In this document: piece after piece, positions 39,132-48,529 of the stretch
How the letters are laid out: every line of letters begins with the position of its first letter
How positions within the stretch are numbered: position 1 is the stretch's first letter
From: Herbiconiux ginsengi
GTDB lineage: Bacteria > Actinomycetota > Actinomycetes > Actinomycetales > Microbacteriaceae
Assembly: GCF_900107435.1 (NCBI RefSeq)
Contig: NZ_FNPZ01000002.1
Span: forward strand, 310,001-374,000
Length of the DNA stretch: 64,000 nucleotides
Direction: 5' to 3'
Program-made: the position numbers and the translations under genes
Notes under the pieces: model-generated
Seen by the model: only the letters and a program-made list of their open reading frames with translations
Database searches by the model: none
What the model was told of the DNA's origin: nothing

Positions 39132-40691
39132 ATGAGTGAGAAGACCACCGCCGCGCCCGCGCGCTCGTCCGGCTCCTCCGGGAAGGGCCTGGCCACCGGC
39201 ACGCTCGGCCTGTTCGGCTCGACCGTGATCGGTCTGGCCTCCACGGCTCCGGTCTACTCGCTGGCCGCGACCATCGGATTCGTCGTGCTGGCGGTGGGCG
39301 CACAGGCGCCGATCGCGATGATCCTCGCCTTCATCCCGATGTTCCTCACGGCATACGCCTACCGCGAGCTCAACCGGGCCGTGCCCGACTGCGGCACCTC
39401 CTTCACCTGGGCCACGAAGGCCTTCGGCCCGTGGGTCGGCTGGATGGGCGGCTGGGGCGTGGCCGTGGCCGGCATCATCGTGCTCGCGAACCTCGCGCAG
39501 ATCGGCAGCAAGTACCTCTGGCTGCTCACGAACAACCCCGATCTCTACGACAACGTGCCGCTGGTCACCGCCACGGGCGTGGTGTTCATCGCCGTGATGA
39601 CCTTCGTGAGCGTGCGCGGCCTCGAACTCGGGGAGCGGTTGCAGAACGTGCTGCTCGGCATCCAGTACCTCACCCTCGCCCTCTTCGTGGGCATCGCCCT
39701 CTGGAACGTGTTCGCGGGCACCGCTCCCGAGGGGTCGACGGTGCCGCAGGCCGATTGGTTCAACCCCTTCGCGTTCACGTCGCTCTCCGGCTTCACCGAG
39801 GCCATCCTGCTCTGCCTCTTCATCTACTGGGGGTGGGACACCTGTCTCGCGCTGAACGAGGAGACGAAGGATCCCGAACGCACCCCCGGTCGCGCAGCGG
39901 TGCTCTCGACCGTCATCCTTCTCGTCACCTATGTCTCGGTGACGGTTGCGGCCATGGCGTACGCGGGCCTCGGCACCTCGGGCATGGGGCTCGGCAACGA
40001 AGACAACGCCGAAGACGTGTTCTTCGCCCTGAAAGACGCGTTGTTCGGGCCGTTCGCCTGGCTGCTCGTGATCGCGGTGTGCGTGTCGGCGGTCTCGTCG
40101 ACCCAGACCACGATCTTGCCGACCGCCCGCGGCACGCTCGCCATGGCCACCTACAAGGCCCTGCCGGCGGCGTTCGGGCGCATCCATCCGAAGTTCCGCA
40201 CCCCGCGCTTCGCCACGATCTTCATGAGCGTCGTGGCCATCGCCTTCTACATCGGCATGACCCTGGTGAGCGAGAACATCCTCTCCGACACGATCCTCTC
40301 GCTGGGCCTTGCCATCGCGTTCTATTACGCCATCACGAGCTACGCCTGCGTCTGGTACTTCCGGCGCGAGATCTTCACCACGATGCGCAACTTCCTGTTC
40401 AAGGGGCTGTTCCCGCTGCTCGGCGGCCTGATGCTCACGGCTGCGTTCATCCAGTCGGCCATCGACATGTACGACCCCGACTACGGCTACACCGTCATCT
40501 GGGGCATCGGTGGGGTGTTCGTGATCGGCATCGGCTCGCTCGCCGTCGGCGTGGTGCTCATGGTGGTGTGGTTCTTCTTCCCGGGTTCGAAACCGTTCTA
40601 CCGGGGCGAGAGCCTCAATCGAGACACCGCGGTGCTGGTGCCCGAGGAGGAATCCGTGGTGCTGCGCTCCGTCGACGGCGGCCTGATGTAG
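39132..40691 (+). CDS. APC-family amino acid permease
   Basis: A 519-residue membrane transporter with about twelve hydrophobic segments. The first, after GLATGTLGLFGSTVIGLAST, has the Gly-rich APC opening. FIPMFLTAYAYRELNRAVPD lies between segments 2 and 3. It should carry amino acids or related amines by proton or sodium symport; substrate unknown. GGGAGG lies upstream of the ATG at 39132; the longer in-frame extension runs into the methyltransferase. A TATGCT box at about 39098 may be its promoter. Confidence 0.92.
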   Translation: MSEKTTAAPARSSGSSGKGLATGTLGLFGSTVIGLASTAPVYSLAATIGFVVLAVGAQAPIAMILAFIPMFLTAYAYRELNRAVPDCGTSFTWATKAFGPWVGWMGGWGVAVAGIIVLANLAQIGSKYLWLLTNNPDLYDNVPLVTATGVVFIAVMTFVSVRGLELGERLQNVLLGIQYLTLALFVGIALWNVFAGTAPEGSTVPQADWFNPFAFTSLSGFTEAILLCLFIYWGWDTCLALNEETKDPERTPGRAAVLSTVILLVTYVSVTVAAMAYAGLGTSGMGLGNEDNAEDVFFALKDALFGPFAWLLVIAVCVSAVSSTQTTILPTARGTLAMATYKALPAAFGRIHPKFRTPRFATIFMSVVAIAFYIGMTLVSENILSDTILSLGLAIAFYYAITSYACVWYFRREIFTTMRNFLFKGLFPLLGGLMLTAAFIQSAIDMYDPDYGYTVIWGIGGVFVIGIGSLAVGVVLMVVWFFFPGSKPFYRGESLNRDTAVLVPEEESVVLRSVDGGLM

Positions 40692-40713
40692 CTTCGCTCC
40701 CCGACCCGGCTAA

Positions 40714-40719
40714 TAGGAT
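40714..40719 (+). promoter_or_regulatory. Candidate -10 box for the DD-carboxypeptidase gene (leaderless)
   Basis: TAGGAT ends 6 bases before the GTG at 40726. Confidence 0.45.
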
Positions 40720-40725
40720 GGCGGG

Positions 40726-41967
40726 GTGAGTCCGACCCGTGCGCACTACCGGCGGCGGCGGATCGTGGTGGGCTCGCTCGTGGTGATCGTCGCCCTGCTG
40801 GGCACCTACCTCCCCGTCGCCTTGCTGGCGCCCGTTCCGGCGGCGACCGCGGTGATCCCGGATGCGCCGGCCGTCTCCTCGACGCCGGTCACGTTGACCA
40901 CTCCCGGCACCGGCGCCAGCGCCATCGCCATCGCGGCGGGTGGCGGCGAGGTCACCGCGCTCGGCACGAGCGGGCCGGCCGATCCGCTGCCCATCGCCAG
41001 CATCGCCAAGTCGGTCACCGCGCTCGTGGTGCTCGACGCGAAGCCGATCCCCGAGGGTGGCGACGGCCCCGAGATCACGATCACGGATGCCGACGCGGCC
41101 ATCCTGCAGGCCACCATCGCGGTGGGCGGATCGTGGGCATCCGTCTACCCCGGCCAGGTGCTCTCGGAACGTCAGGTGATCGAGATCATGATGCTCGAAT
41201 CGGCCAACAACTACAGCGTCACGCTGACCGACTGGGCCTTCGGATCGACCGCGGCCTACCTGGCGGCCGCCACGAGCTGGCTGGCCGACCACGGGTTGAC
41301 GGACACGAGCGTGGTCGACACCTCCGGGCTCGATCCAGGGAGTCGGAGCAGCACCCGCGACCTTCTGGCGATCGCGTCGATGGTGGTCGCCGACCCGGTG
41401 CTCGGCACCATCGTCGGCACCGCGAGCGACCAGGTGCCGCAGCTCGGCGAGATCGAGAACACGAACACGCTGATCGGCACGTCCGGCATCGACGGCGTGA
41501 AGACCGGAACCACCGATGAAGCGGGTTTCTGCCTGCTGTTCTCGGCCGAGGTCGCGGTGGGGGAGCAGACGGTGCAGCTCGTCGGTGTGGTGCTGGGTGC
41601 CACGGGAGAAGACGAGTTGCACGCGGCCGTGCTCGCGCTGCTGCAGAGCGCGCAGAGCGGCTTCCAGACCCTTCCGCTCGTGAGCGCCGGCGATGTGCTC
41701 GGCAGCTACACGACTCCCTGGGGTGCCACGGCCGACATCGTCGCCGGCGGCTCGCTCAGCGAAACGGTGTGGTCGCAGGCCGACGTCGCACGGGAGGCGG
41801 AGGCGCAGACGCTCTCGAGCGGCGCCTCCGGCACCGAGGTCGGCACCGCCCGCTACACCGTGACGGGCACGACACTCGGCGGCTCGGAACTGACGGTGCC
41901 GTTGACCCTCTCGGGTGAGCTCGACGGGCCCGACGCCTGGTGGCGGCTCACGCATCCGTTCCGCTGA
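40726..41967 (+). CDS. D-alanyl-D-alanine carboxypeptidase, serine type (S11-like)
   Basis: A 413-residue penicillin-binding-protein-like enzyme. The three active-site motifs are visible: Ser92-Ile-Ala-Lys95, Ser159-Ala-Asn161 and Lys259-Thr-Gly261. An uncleaved N-terminal anchor is likely at residues 12-34, after the basic YRRRR stretch. It should trim the terminal D-Ala of peptidoglycan stem peptides outside the cell. The last ~100 residues are variable. No lipobox is seen. Confidence 0.88.
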   Translation: MSPTRAHYRRRRIVVGSLVVIVALLGTYLPVALLAPVPAATAVIPDAPAVSSTPVTLTTPGTGASAIAIAAGGGEVTALGTSGPADPLPIASIAKSVTALVVLDAKPIPEGGDGPEITITDADAAILQATIAVGGSWASVYPGQVLSERQVIEIMMLESANNYSVTLTDWAFGSTAAYLAAATSWLADHGLTDTSVVDTSGLDPGSRSSTRDLLAIASMVVADPVLGTIVGTASDQVPQLGEIENTNTLIGTSGIDGVKTGTTDEAGFCLLFSAEVAVGEQTVQLVGVVLGATGEDELHAAVLALLQSAQSGFQTLPLVSAGDVLGSYTTPWGATADIVAGGSLSETVWSQADVAREAEAQTLSSGASGTEVGTARYTVTGTTLGGSELTVPLTLSGELDGPDAWWRLTHPFR

Positions 41968-42080
41968 CCCTCCGACGCGCTGCCGAGCGCTCCCACCCCT
42001 CGCCGACCCGTCAGTTCATGTCGCTTTCGGCACTCCACAACGGCATCAGGTGACGGCTCGGCGAAGATGGAAGCACTCGC

Positions 42081-42881
42081 TCAGGGGCGAGCGTCGTCTT
42101 TCTGCACGTACACGGGCTCGGGGACGGGGCGTTTCGGCGTGACGCCGTCGCCGCTCGAACGGTGGGTGATGCGCCGGATGACCCACGGCACCAGATGCAC
42201 GCGCGCCCACACCAGGTCTTCGGCGCGGGCCTGGCGCCAGCTCGTGCGGGGGAGCGGCTCCGGTTCGCCGGGCTGCAGGTCGTTGTCGACGTTCAACGCC
42301 TCGAGCACCCGGCGGGCCACCTCGTGGTGGCCGAGCGGATTGAGGTGCAGGCGGTCGTCGGCCCACATCCGGGGATCCTGGATGGCTTTGAGACCCCACT
42401 GGTCGACCACGATGCAGTCGTAGCGATCGGCGATCACCCGCAGGTTCTCGTTGTAGATCGCGACCTTCCCCCGGATGCCGCGGAACACGGGCGTGAAGTT
42501 CGTGTCGACCCCGGTGAAGATGGCCACGGTCGCGTCGTCGTGCCGCAAGCGGCGGATCCCGACCTCGAAGCGAGCCGCGATGTCGTCGGGATCGGTACCC
42601 GGGCGGATGACGTCGTTGCCGCCCGCAGAGATCGTGACGAGGTCGGGTCGCAGCGCGAGCGCGGGTTCGATCTGCTCGTCGACGATCTGCTGCAGCAGCC
42701 GGCCCCGGATGGCCAGGTTCGCGTAGGAGAACTCGCCATCGGCCGATGCGGCCAGCGTCTCCGCCACCCGGTCGGCCCATCCGCGGTAGCCGCCGGGGCT
42801 CCCGGGCTCTGGGTCCCCGATGCCTTCCGTGAACGAATCGCCGAGGGCGACGTAGCGCCGCCAGGGATGGGGCTGGGTCAT
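42081..42881 (-). CDS. SGNH/GDSL-type esterase-lipase
   Basis: A 266-residue cytosolic-looking hydrolase. Block I VALGDSFTEGIGD holds the Ser (about residue 16), block III SAGGNDVIRPG the Asn, and block V DDRLHLNPLGHHEVA the Asp and His. There is no signal peptide. The C-terminal basic tail is variable. Substrate unknown; related actinobacterial proteins are usually called lipase or lysophospholipase-like. It is transcribed away from the SF2 helicase across 110 bases. Confidence 0.9.
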   Translation of the reverse strand: MTQPHPWRRYVALGDSFTEGIGDPEPGSPGGYRGWADRVAETLAASADGEFSYANLAIRGRLLQQIVDEQIEPALALRPDLVTISAGGNDVIRPGTDPDDIAARFEVGIRRLRHDDATVAIFTGVDTNFTPVFRGIRGKVAIYNENLRVIADRYDCIVVDQWGLKAIQDPRMWADDRLHLNPLGHHEVARRVLEALNVDNDLQPGEPEPLPRTSWRQARAEDLVWARVHLVPWVIRRITHRSSGDGVTPKRPVPEPVYVQKDDARP

Positions 42882-42975
42882 GGTGTGATGCTCCTTTCGC
42901 GGTGCACCCTCCAGGGTAACTCCGGCACACCCGAGCAGACCGGACCGGGGGCCGTACCCGACGCAGCAAGCAGGT

Positions 42976-42981
42976 TATCCT
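42976..42981 (+). promoter_or_regulatory. Candidate -10 box for the SF2 helicase gene
   Basis: TATCCT lies 10 bases before the GTG at 42992, so the mRNA would be leaderless or have a leader of a few bases. Confidence 0.4.
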
Positions 42982-42991
42982 TGAGAACATC

Positions 42992-44815
42992 GTGACCAAC
43001 CTGCCGCTGTTCGAACCCGCTCCGGGTACGAGCGCAGCAGGCCACCTCCCGCCGTCGTTCCCGGGCCGCGCCCCCTGGGGCACCGCGGGCCGCCTCCGGG
43101 CCTGGCAGGAGGAGGCGCTCACCGCCTACTTCGAGCACGAGCCGCGCGACTTCCTGGCCGCCGCGACGCCGGGCGCCGGTAAGACCACGTTCGCCCTCCG
43201 GCTGGCCTCCGAGCTGCTGCATCGCCGCACCGTCGACCGCGTGATCGTGGTCGCGCCCACCGAGCACTTGAAGCGGCAGTGGGCCGACGCGGCCGACCGC
43301 GCCGGGGTGCGGCTGAACCCGGGATTCAAGAACAGCGAGTCGCGTTTCGGGCGCCACTTCCACGGCGTCGCGCTTACCTATGCGCAGGTGGCGGCGCGAC
43401 CCGTGCTGCACCGCGAGCTGACCCAGGGCGCGAACACGCTGGTCATCCTCGACGAGGTGCACCATGGCGGCGACGCACTGAGCTGGGGCGAAGCGGTGCG
43501 TGAGGCCTTCGAGCCCGCCACCCGGCGACTCTCGCTCACCGGAACGCCGTTCCGTTCAGACACCTCGCCCATCCCGTTCGTGGAATACGCGCCCGACGAG
43601 CACGGCATCCGGGTCTCGCGCAGCGACTACAGCTACGGCTACGGGCGTGCGCTGAAAGACGGCGTGGTGCGGTCCGTGCTGTTCATGGTCTACGCCGGGC
43701 ACATGCGCTGGCGCACCAAGGCGGGCGACGAGATGGAGGCCCGGCTCGGCGAGGGCAACACCAAGGACATCACCTCCCAGGCCTGGCGCACGGCTCTCGA
43801 CCCGAGCGGCGAGTGGATTCCGCAGGTGCTCGGCGCGGCCGACAAGAGGTTGAGTGAAGTGCGGCAGGCGATTCCGGATGCCGGTGGGCTCGTGATCGCC
43901 ACCGACCAGACGGTCGCGCGTGCCTATGCGGCAATCCTCGAGGGGATCTCGGGCGAATCCGTCACGGTGGTGCTCTCCGACGAGAAGGAGGCGTCCGACC
44001 GCATCCAGCAGTTCTCGGAGTCGTCGAAGCGCTGGATGGTGGCGGTGCGGATGGTGTCGGAAGGCGTCGACGTGCCGCGGCTCGCGGTGGGCGTCTACGC
44101 CACGAGCGCGTCGACCCCGCTCTTCTTCGCGCAGGCGGTGGGCCGCTTCGTGCGGGCACGGCGCCGGGGCGAGACAGCCTCGATCTTCTTGCCCAACGTG
44201 CCCTCGCTGATGGCGCTGGCGGCCCAGCTCGAGCTCGAGCGCGACCACGCCCTCGACCGCCGCGATGACGGATCGAACCCCGAGGGCGACTTCTACAACC
44301 CCGAAGACGCCATGATGGCCGAGGCGAACCGCGACGAGAAGGCGTCGGAGCGGCTCATGGACGAGTTCTCGTTCCAGGCCATCAGCTCGGGTGCGACCTT
44401 CGATCGCGTCGTCTACGACGGCGGCGAGTTCGGGTTCGAGGCCGTGGTGGGCAGCGAAGAGGAGCTCGACTTCCTGGGGCTGCCGGGCATCCTGGAGCCC
44501 GAGCAGGTGAAAGACCTGCTGCAGCACCGTCAGGCCCGTCAGCAGAAGCACGCCAAGTCGAACAAGGCGTCCCCAGGCCCCGACACCGAGGGCGACGGGG
44601 GAGTGCCGGCGCCGCTCTACCGCACGCTGAAGGAGCAGCGATCGCTGCTCAACAGCCTCGTGGGCCTGTGGTCGAAGACGTCGAACGAGCCGCACGGCCT
44701 CATCCACGCCGAGCTCCGTCGCATCTGCGGCGGTCCCGCGGTCGCGCAGGCGAGCGTCACCCAGCTGCAGGCCCGTATTGTGACGGTGCGCAAGTGGATG
44801 TCGGCGGGGCACTGA
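42992..44815 (+). CDS. DEAD/DEAH-box superfamily 2 helicase
   Basis: A 607-residue SF2 helicase. Walker A ATPGAGKTTFALRLA is near 58-72, DEVHHGGD near 154-161 is motif II, SLTGTPFRSD is motif III, and the second RecA domain has VRMVSEGVDVPRLAVGVYAT and AVGRFVRARRRGE (motifs V and VI). It is close to XPB/type III restriction-like helicases, but no methylase or nuclease partner is adjacent. Likely acts on DNA in repair or recombination; role not established here. Two bases separate it from the acetyltransferase. Confidence 0.9.
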   Translation: MTNLPLFEPAPGTSAAGHLPPSFPGRAPWGTAGRLRAWQEEALTAYFEHEPRDFLAAATPGAGKTTFALRLASELLHRRTVDRVIVVAPTEHLKRQWADAADRAGVRLNPGFKNSESRFGRHFHGVALTYAQVAARPVLHRELTQGANTLVILDEVHHGGDALSWGEAVREAFEPATRRLSLTGTPFRSDTSPIPFVEYAPDEHGIRVSRSDYSYGYGRALKDGVVRSVLFMVYAGHMRWRTKAGDEMEARLGEGNTKDITSQAWRTALDPSGEWIPQVLGAADKRLSEVRQAIPDAGGLVIATDQTVARAYAAILEGISGESVTVVLSDEKEASDRIQQFSESSKRWMVAVRMVSEGVDVPRLAVGVYATSASTPLFFAQAVGRFVRARRRGETASIFLPNVPSLMALAAQLELERDHALDRRDDGSNPEGDFYNPEDAMMAEANRDEKASERLMDEFSFQAISSGATFDRVVYDGGEFGFEAVVGSEEELDFLGLPGILEPEQVKDLLQHRQARQQKHAKSNKASPGPDTEGDGGVPAPLYRTLKEQRSLLNSLVGLWSKTSNEPHGLIHAELRRICGGPAVAQASVTQLQARIVTVRKWMSAGH

Positions 44816-44817
44816 TC

Positions 44818-45306
44818 ATGGTGCTGATCAGGGAGGCGGATCTGGTGGGCGCCGATGCCAATGCCGTGGGCGCGGCGGCGCGGGACTACCTCCGCCAGAC
44901 CGAGCAGGAGAAGGCCGAGCAGGGCCTCACCGCCCCACGAGCCGACGACGCACCCCTGCCACGGCGATATCAGGACGAGGTGGACGATCCGCGGAGCGCC
45001 TACGAAGGCTGCCACGTGCTGGTGGCCGAGGTCGACGACGAAGTCGTCGGCCTCGTCGTCCTGAAGCCGCAGGGCGTGGTGACCGAGATCAAACGACTCT
45101 GGGCCGCGCCGCGCCTGCGTGGCCGCGGGATCGGCTCGGCGCTGCTGGATGCGGCCATCGCCACCGGCGCGGGCGGCGGCGCGCTCCGGCTGTCGGTGTG
45201 GGACTGGCGTACCGGTGCGATTCGGCTCTATGAGTCGCGGGGGTTCGGGCGGGTGGCGTCGTGGGATGCCCGCGACCGGTTGCTCTGTCTCCAGCGGCCG
45301 GCCTAG
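44818..45306 (+). CDS. GNAT-family N-acetyltransferase
   Basis: A 162-residue acetyltransferase. The acetyl-CoA motif A is KRLWAAPRLRGRGIGSALLD (about 91-110), and IRLYESRGFGRV is motif B. The substrate is unknown. ATG 44818 follows the helicase stop by 2 bases; the longer frame overlaps the helicase. Probably co-transcribed with it. Confidence 0.9.
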   Translation: MVLIREADLVGADANAVGAAARDYLRQTEQEKAEQGLTAPRADDAPLPRRYQDEVDDPRSAYEGCHVLVAEVDDEVVGLVVLKPQGVVTEIKRLWAAPRLRGRGIGSALLDAAIATGAGGGALRLSVWDWRTGAIRLYESRGFGRVASWDARDRLLCLQRPA

Positions 45307-45400
45307 GCCGGTCGGCGGGCCTGAGGTCGCGCTTCCTGGCCCGTGAATGCGGGGTGAGGCGAACCGGGCCTCGGCGCATTCCGCATGCCACTATGTGTGC

Positions 45401-46876
45401 ATGACGACTGAGACAGCGCTGCCTCCGGGAGTTCCGACGAAGAAGGAGCGCACCTTCTTCGGGCAGCCCTTCGCCCTCGTCCACATCTTCGGGGTGGAGA
45501 TGTGGGAGCGCTTCTCGTTCTACGGCATGCAGGGCATCCTGCTGCTCTACATGTTCTACACGGTGGCCGAGGGCGGTCTGGGCATCCCGAAGCCCGTCGC
45601 GGTGGGGATCGTGGGGGCGTACGGCGGATCGGTGTACCTCGCCACCATCCTCGGGGCGTGGCTCGCCGACCGGCTGCTCGGCTCGGAGCGCACGCTGTTC
45701 TACGCGGCCATCGTCGTCATGGCCGGGCACATCGCGCTCTCGTTGATCCCGGGGGTGCCGGGACTCGCCGCGGGACTCATCCTGATCGCCCTCGGCTCCG
45801 GGGGTGTGAAAGCCAATGCCACCTCGGTGGTCGGCACCCTCTACGGCGAGAAGGACATCCGGCGCGACGCCGGTTTCTCGATCTTCTACCTGGGCATCAA
45901 CCTCGGCGCCTTCCTCGGCCCGCTGCTCACCGGTCTGCTGCAGACCTCCTTCGGGTTCCACGTCGGCTTCGGGGTCGCCGCGGTCGGCATGGCGATCGGG
46001 CTCATCCAGTACTCCTTCGGGCGTCGCTCGCTGCCGCCCGAAGCGAAGACCGTGCCGAACCCGTTGCCGCGCAAGCACCGCCTGATCATGGTCGGCGTCG
46101 CGGTGGGGGTGATGGTGCTGATCGTGGCCGCCGTGCTGATCGGCGTGCTGAACGCCGACAATCTCGCCGACGCGGTGGCCATCGTCACGCTCGCGGCCTC
46201 GATCGCGTACTTCGTGATCATCCTCTCGTCGAAACGCATCACGAGCGTCGAGCGCAAGCGGGTGTTCTCGTTCATCCCGATGTTCATCACCAGCGTGGCG
46301 TTCTGGTCGCTCTACCAGCAGCAGTTCACCGTCGTGACGCTCTACGCCAACGATCGTCTGAACCTGAACCTGTTCGGCTGGCAGATGCCGGTGGCGTGGG
46401 TGCAGTCGATCAACCCGATCTTCATCATCATCCTCTCCGGCGTGTTCGCAGCGATCTGGACGAAGTGGGGCGCGAAGCAGCCGGCCACCCCCTACAAGTT
46501 CGCGGCCGCGGCCGTCGTGATGGGCCTGGCGTTCCTGCTGTTCATCCCCTTCTCGGGCACGGGTGCGCACGGCACGCCGCTGCTTGCCCTGGTGGGTATC
46601 CTCTTCGTCTTCACGATCGCCGAGCTGCTGCTCTCTCCTGTGGGGCTCTCGCTCTCGACGAAGCTGGCACCGAAGGTGTTCCACACGCAGATGGTGGCCC
46701 TGTTCTTCCTCTCGATCGCCCTCGGAACGGCCCTGTCGGGCATCCTGGCGGGTTTCTACAACGAGAACGACGAGGTGCCCTACTTCGGCATCTCGGGCCT
46801 CGTGGCCATCGGAGTGGGCGCTGCCCTCGTCGCGGTCACACCCTGGGTGCGCAGAATGATGAGCGGGGTCAGGTAA
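45401..46876 (+). CDS. Proton-dependent oligopeptide (POT/PTR2) transporter
   Basis: A 491-residue membrane protein with about fourteen hydrophobic segments. The POT signature ExxERF is present as EMWERFSFYG near residues 30-39, and GAYGGSVYLATILGAWLADRLLG follows in the next helices. It imports di- and tripeptides with protons. ATG 45401 is chosen over an in-frame upstream start because the family begins close to the signature. The adjoining VOC gene starts 4 bases after its stop. Confidence 0.93.
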   Translation: MTTETALPPGVPTKKERTFFGQPFALVHIFGVEMWERFSFYGMQGILLLYMFYTVAEGGLGIPKPVAVGIVGAYGGSVYLATILGAWLADRLLGSERTLFYAAIVVMAGHIALSLIPGVPGLAAGLILIALGSGGVKANATSVVGTLYGEKDIRRDAGFSIFYLGINLGAFLGPLLTGLLQTSFGFHVGFGVAAVGMAIGLIQYSFGRRSLPPEAKTVPNPLPRKHRLIMVGVAVGVMVLIVAAVLIGVLNADNLADAVAIVTLAASIAYFVIILSSKRITSVERKRVFSFIPMFITSVAFWSLYQQQFTVVTLYANDRLNLNLFGWQMPVAWVQSINPIFIIILSGVFAAIWTKWGAKQPATPYKFAAAAVVMGLAFLLFIPFSGTGAHGTPLLALVGILFVFTIAELLLSPVGLSLSTKLAPKVFHTQMVALFFLSIALGTALSGILAGFYNENDEVPYFGISGLVAIGVGAALVAVTPWVRRMMSGVR

Positions 46877-46880
46877 GCGG

Positions 46881-47231
46881 ATGCTCGGCTCACTCGACGA
46901 GGTCGTCTTCGACTGTGCAGAGCCCACCGCCCTGGTGCGGTTCTGGCATCAGGTGCTGGGAGGCAGTGCACCCACCGACCGCAGCCCCGACTGGTCGTTC
47001 TTCGATGCGCCATCCGGGCTCCGGATCGCGTTCCAGCGCGTCCCCGAGGGCAAGAGCGCGAAGAACCGGGTGCATCTCGACGTCGCGGTCGACGACGTTC
47101 CGGATGCGACGGACGCCGCAGAACGCCTGGGAGCCGTCAGGCAGGGCCCACTGCACAGCGACGCCGTGGGAACCTTCCAGGTGCTCCTCGACCCCGAGGG
47201 CAACGAGTGGTGCGTGGTACGCGCGAACTAG
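46881..47231 (+). CDS. VOC-family (glyoxalase-like) protein
   Basis: A 116-residue single-domain protein with the vicinal-oxygen-chelate layout: DEVVFDCAEPTALVRFWHQVLG at the start, VHLDVAVDDV in the middle, and VLLDPEGNEWCVV at the end. His/Glu metal ligands are plausible in VHLDV and GNEW. It resembles DUF/Glyoxalase_6 proteins of unknown substrate. Probably co-transcribed with the peptide transporter. Its stop codon shares CTAG with a possible stop of the broken minus-strand gene. Confidence 0.85.
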   Translation: MLGSLDEVVFDCAEPTALVRFWHQVLGGSAPTDRSPDWSFFDAPSGLRIAFQRVPEGKSAKNRVHLDVAVDDVPDATDAAERLGAVRQGPLHSDAVGTFQVLLDPEGNEWCVVRAN

Positions 47232-47696
47232 GTGGTGTCTGACAGGTGCCGTCGGATCGCGCGGGGCGAGTGTGCCTTGTCGCCGCGAGCCGCATCCGGT
47301 CTCCTGCTCGGGGTCGGCGTCCCGGCCAAGGGCGACGTAATGGTCCATGACGGCGGGCCGGTAGCGCACGGGGAACGTCTGTCCTGCGGCGAGTCGGGTG
47401 AGCTCGGTGATCGTGAGGTCTTCGTCCGCGATACCGCGGAACGAGATGCCGTCGGCCGTCTCCGTGTCGAACATCAGGACCACGCGTGGACTGCCGTCGC
47501 TGCTGACCTCCCGCCAGTCGACGAGAACGCCGAGCGCAAGCGCCCCCGTCCGCAGCTCCGCGTTGCGCTTGCGTGCGTCACCGCTGAGGAGCGGATTGGG
47601 GGCGATGCCCGGGAAGCCGGGCCCGACGCCGAGTGATGACCGACTCAGATCGGGCCTGAGCTGCGCCATCAGATCGTTGAGCTTCGAACCGAACAT
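47228..47696 (-). pseudogene. Broken or 3'-truncated gene for a DUF3592-like protein
   Basis: From the ATG at 47696 a coding-like frame runs about 130 residues (MFGSKLNDLMAQLRPDLSRS, then RVVLMFDTETADGISF, then FPVRYRPAVMDHYVALG), with the layout of secondary-active or DUF3592-like beta-rich modules. After ~residue 130 the frame loses its character and stays open across the antisense of the VOC gene down to 46890, which is unlikely to be real. A one-base shift gives a stop at 47228-47230, sharing CTAG with the VOC stop. I read this as a frameshifted or truncated gene. Sequencing error is possible. Confidence 0.5.
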
Positions 47697-47794
47697 CTCG
47701 ACCCCTCCGCACACCGGTGCGGAATCTCGGCCTGGCTCTTCGCCCTCACCACGTTCGCATGGCACGGCCATGCGCTTTCCCGGGGTGGGGTGGA

Positions 47795-48523
47795 TCAGGC
47801 GCCGCCGAAGCGCTCCGTCTTCACCGACATGGGGTCGGCGCCCGACGCGACGAGGGTGTCGGCCGCCAGCTCGACGAAGCGGGTGGGGCCGCAGATGTAG
47901 GTGGAGACAGCGCCGCCGTCGGCGGGGGACGTGCTCGCCGCCCACGACGTCACACGAGCGCCGTCGAGGCGGCCCACCGTGCCGGTCCAGCCCTGCGGTG
48001 CGTGGCGGGTGTACTGGATCGTGAGCTCCGCGTTCGCGGCCGCCGCCAACGCGTCGAGCTCGTCGTGGAAGTAGACGTAGTCGGGGGAGCGCACGGAGTA
48101 GAGCAGGTGCGCGGGCGCCGCGCTCTTCGCCTCGGCGTGCGTGCGCAGGATCGAGACGAGCGGCGCGATGCCCGATCCACCGCCGATCAGGCGGATCGGT
48201 TCGGGCTGCGAGGGCTTCCAGACGAACCAGCCGCCGAGCGGCCCCAGCACCTCGAGCTGATCGCCGACGTTCACCCCGCGCACGAGGTAGGGCGAGACCT
48301 CCCCGTCGGGCATCAGCTCCACGCTCACGGCCGCGAACTCGGCGCCGGCAGCGGAGGAGAGGGAATACGACCTCGCAGCCTGATAGCCGTCGGGCGCGGT
48401 CAGCCGGATGTCGATGTGCTGGCCGGCGAGAGCGCCCGTCCAGCCCGGGATGCGCAGCATGAGCGTGCGCGCCGTCGGTGTCTCCTCACGAACGCCGACC
48501 ACGTCGGCGACGGCCCACTTCAT
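47795..48523 (-). CDS. FAD/NAD(P)-binding oxidoreductase, ferredoxin reductase type
   Basis: A 242-residue FNR-like flavoprotein. RSYSLSSA (about 51-58) binds FAD, GGGSGIAPLVSIL (about 114-126) binds NAD(P)H, and YICGPTRFVELAADTL near the end is the C-terminal nucleotide motif. No 2Fe-2S domain is attached. It starts 6 bases after the sulfite-oxidase-like gene, in the same direction, and probably supplies or accepts electrons for that enzyme (inference). Confidence 0.9.
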   Translation of the reverse strand: MKWAVADVVGVREETPTARTLMLRIPGWTGALAGQHIDIRLTAPDGYQAARSYSLSSAAGAEFAAVSVELMPDGEVSPYLVRGVNVGDQLEVLGPLGGWFVWKPSQPEPIRLIGGGSGIAPLVSILRTHAEAKSAAPAHLLYSVRSPDYVYFHDELDALAAAANAELTIQYTRHAPQGWTGTVGRLDGARVTSWAASTSPADGGAVSTYICGPTRFVELAADTLVASGADPMSVKTERFGGA

Positions 48524-48529
48524 CGGGCA

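Noticed and set aside
42992-44815. Type III restriction or other defence system around the SF2 helicase
   Set aside because: Neighbours are an acetyltransferase and a lipase-like gene; no methylase, nuclease or defence partner is seen.
45347-45400. Longer N-terminus for the peptide transporter
   Set aside because: The extra residues are hydrophilic and unlike the family start; ATG 45401 is closer to the POT signature.
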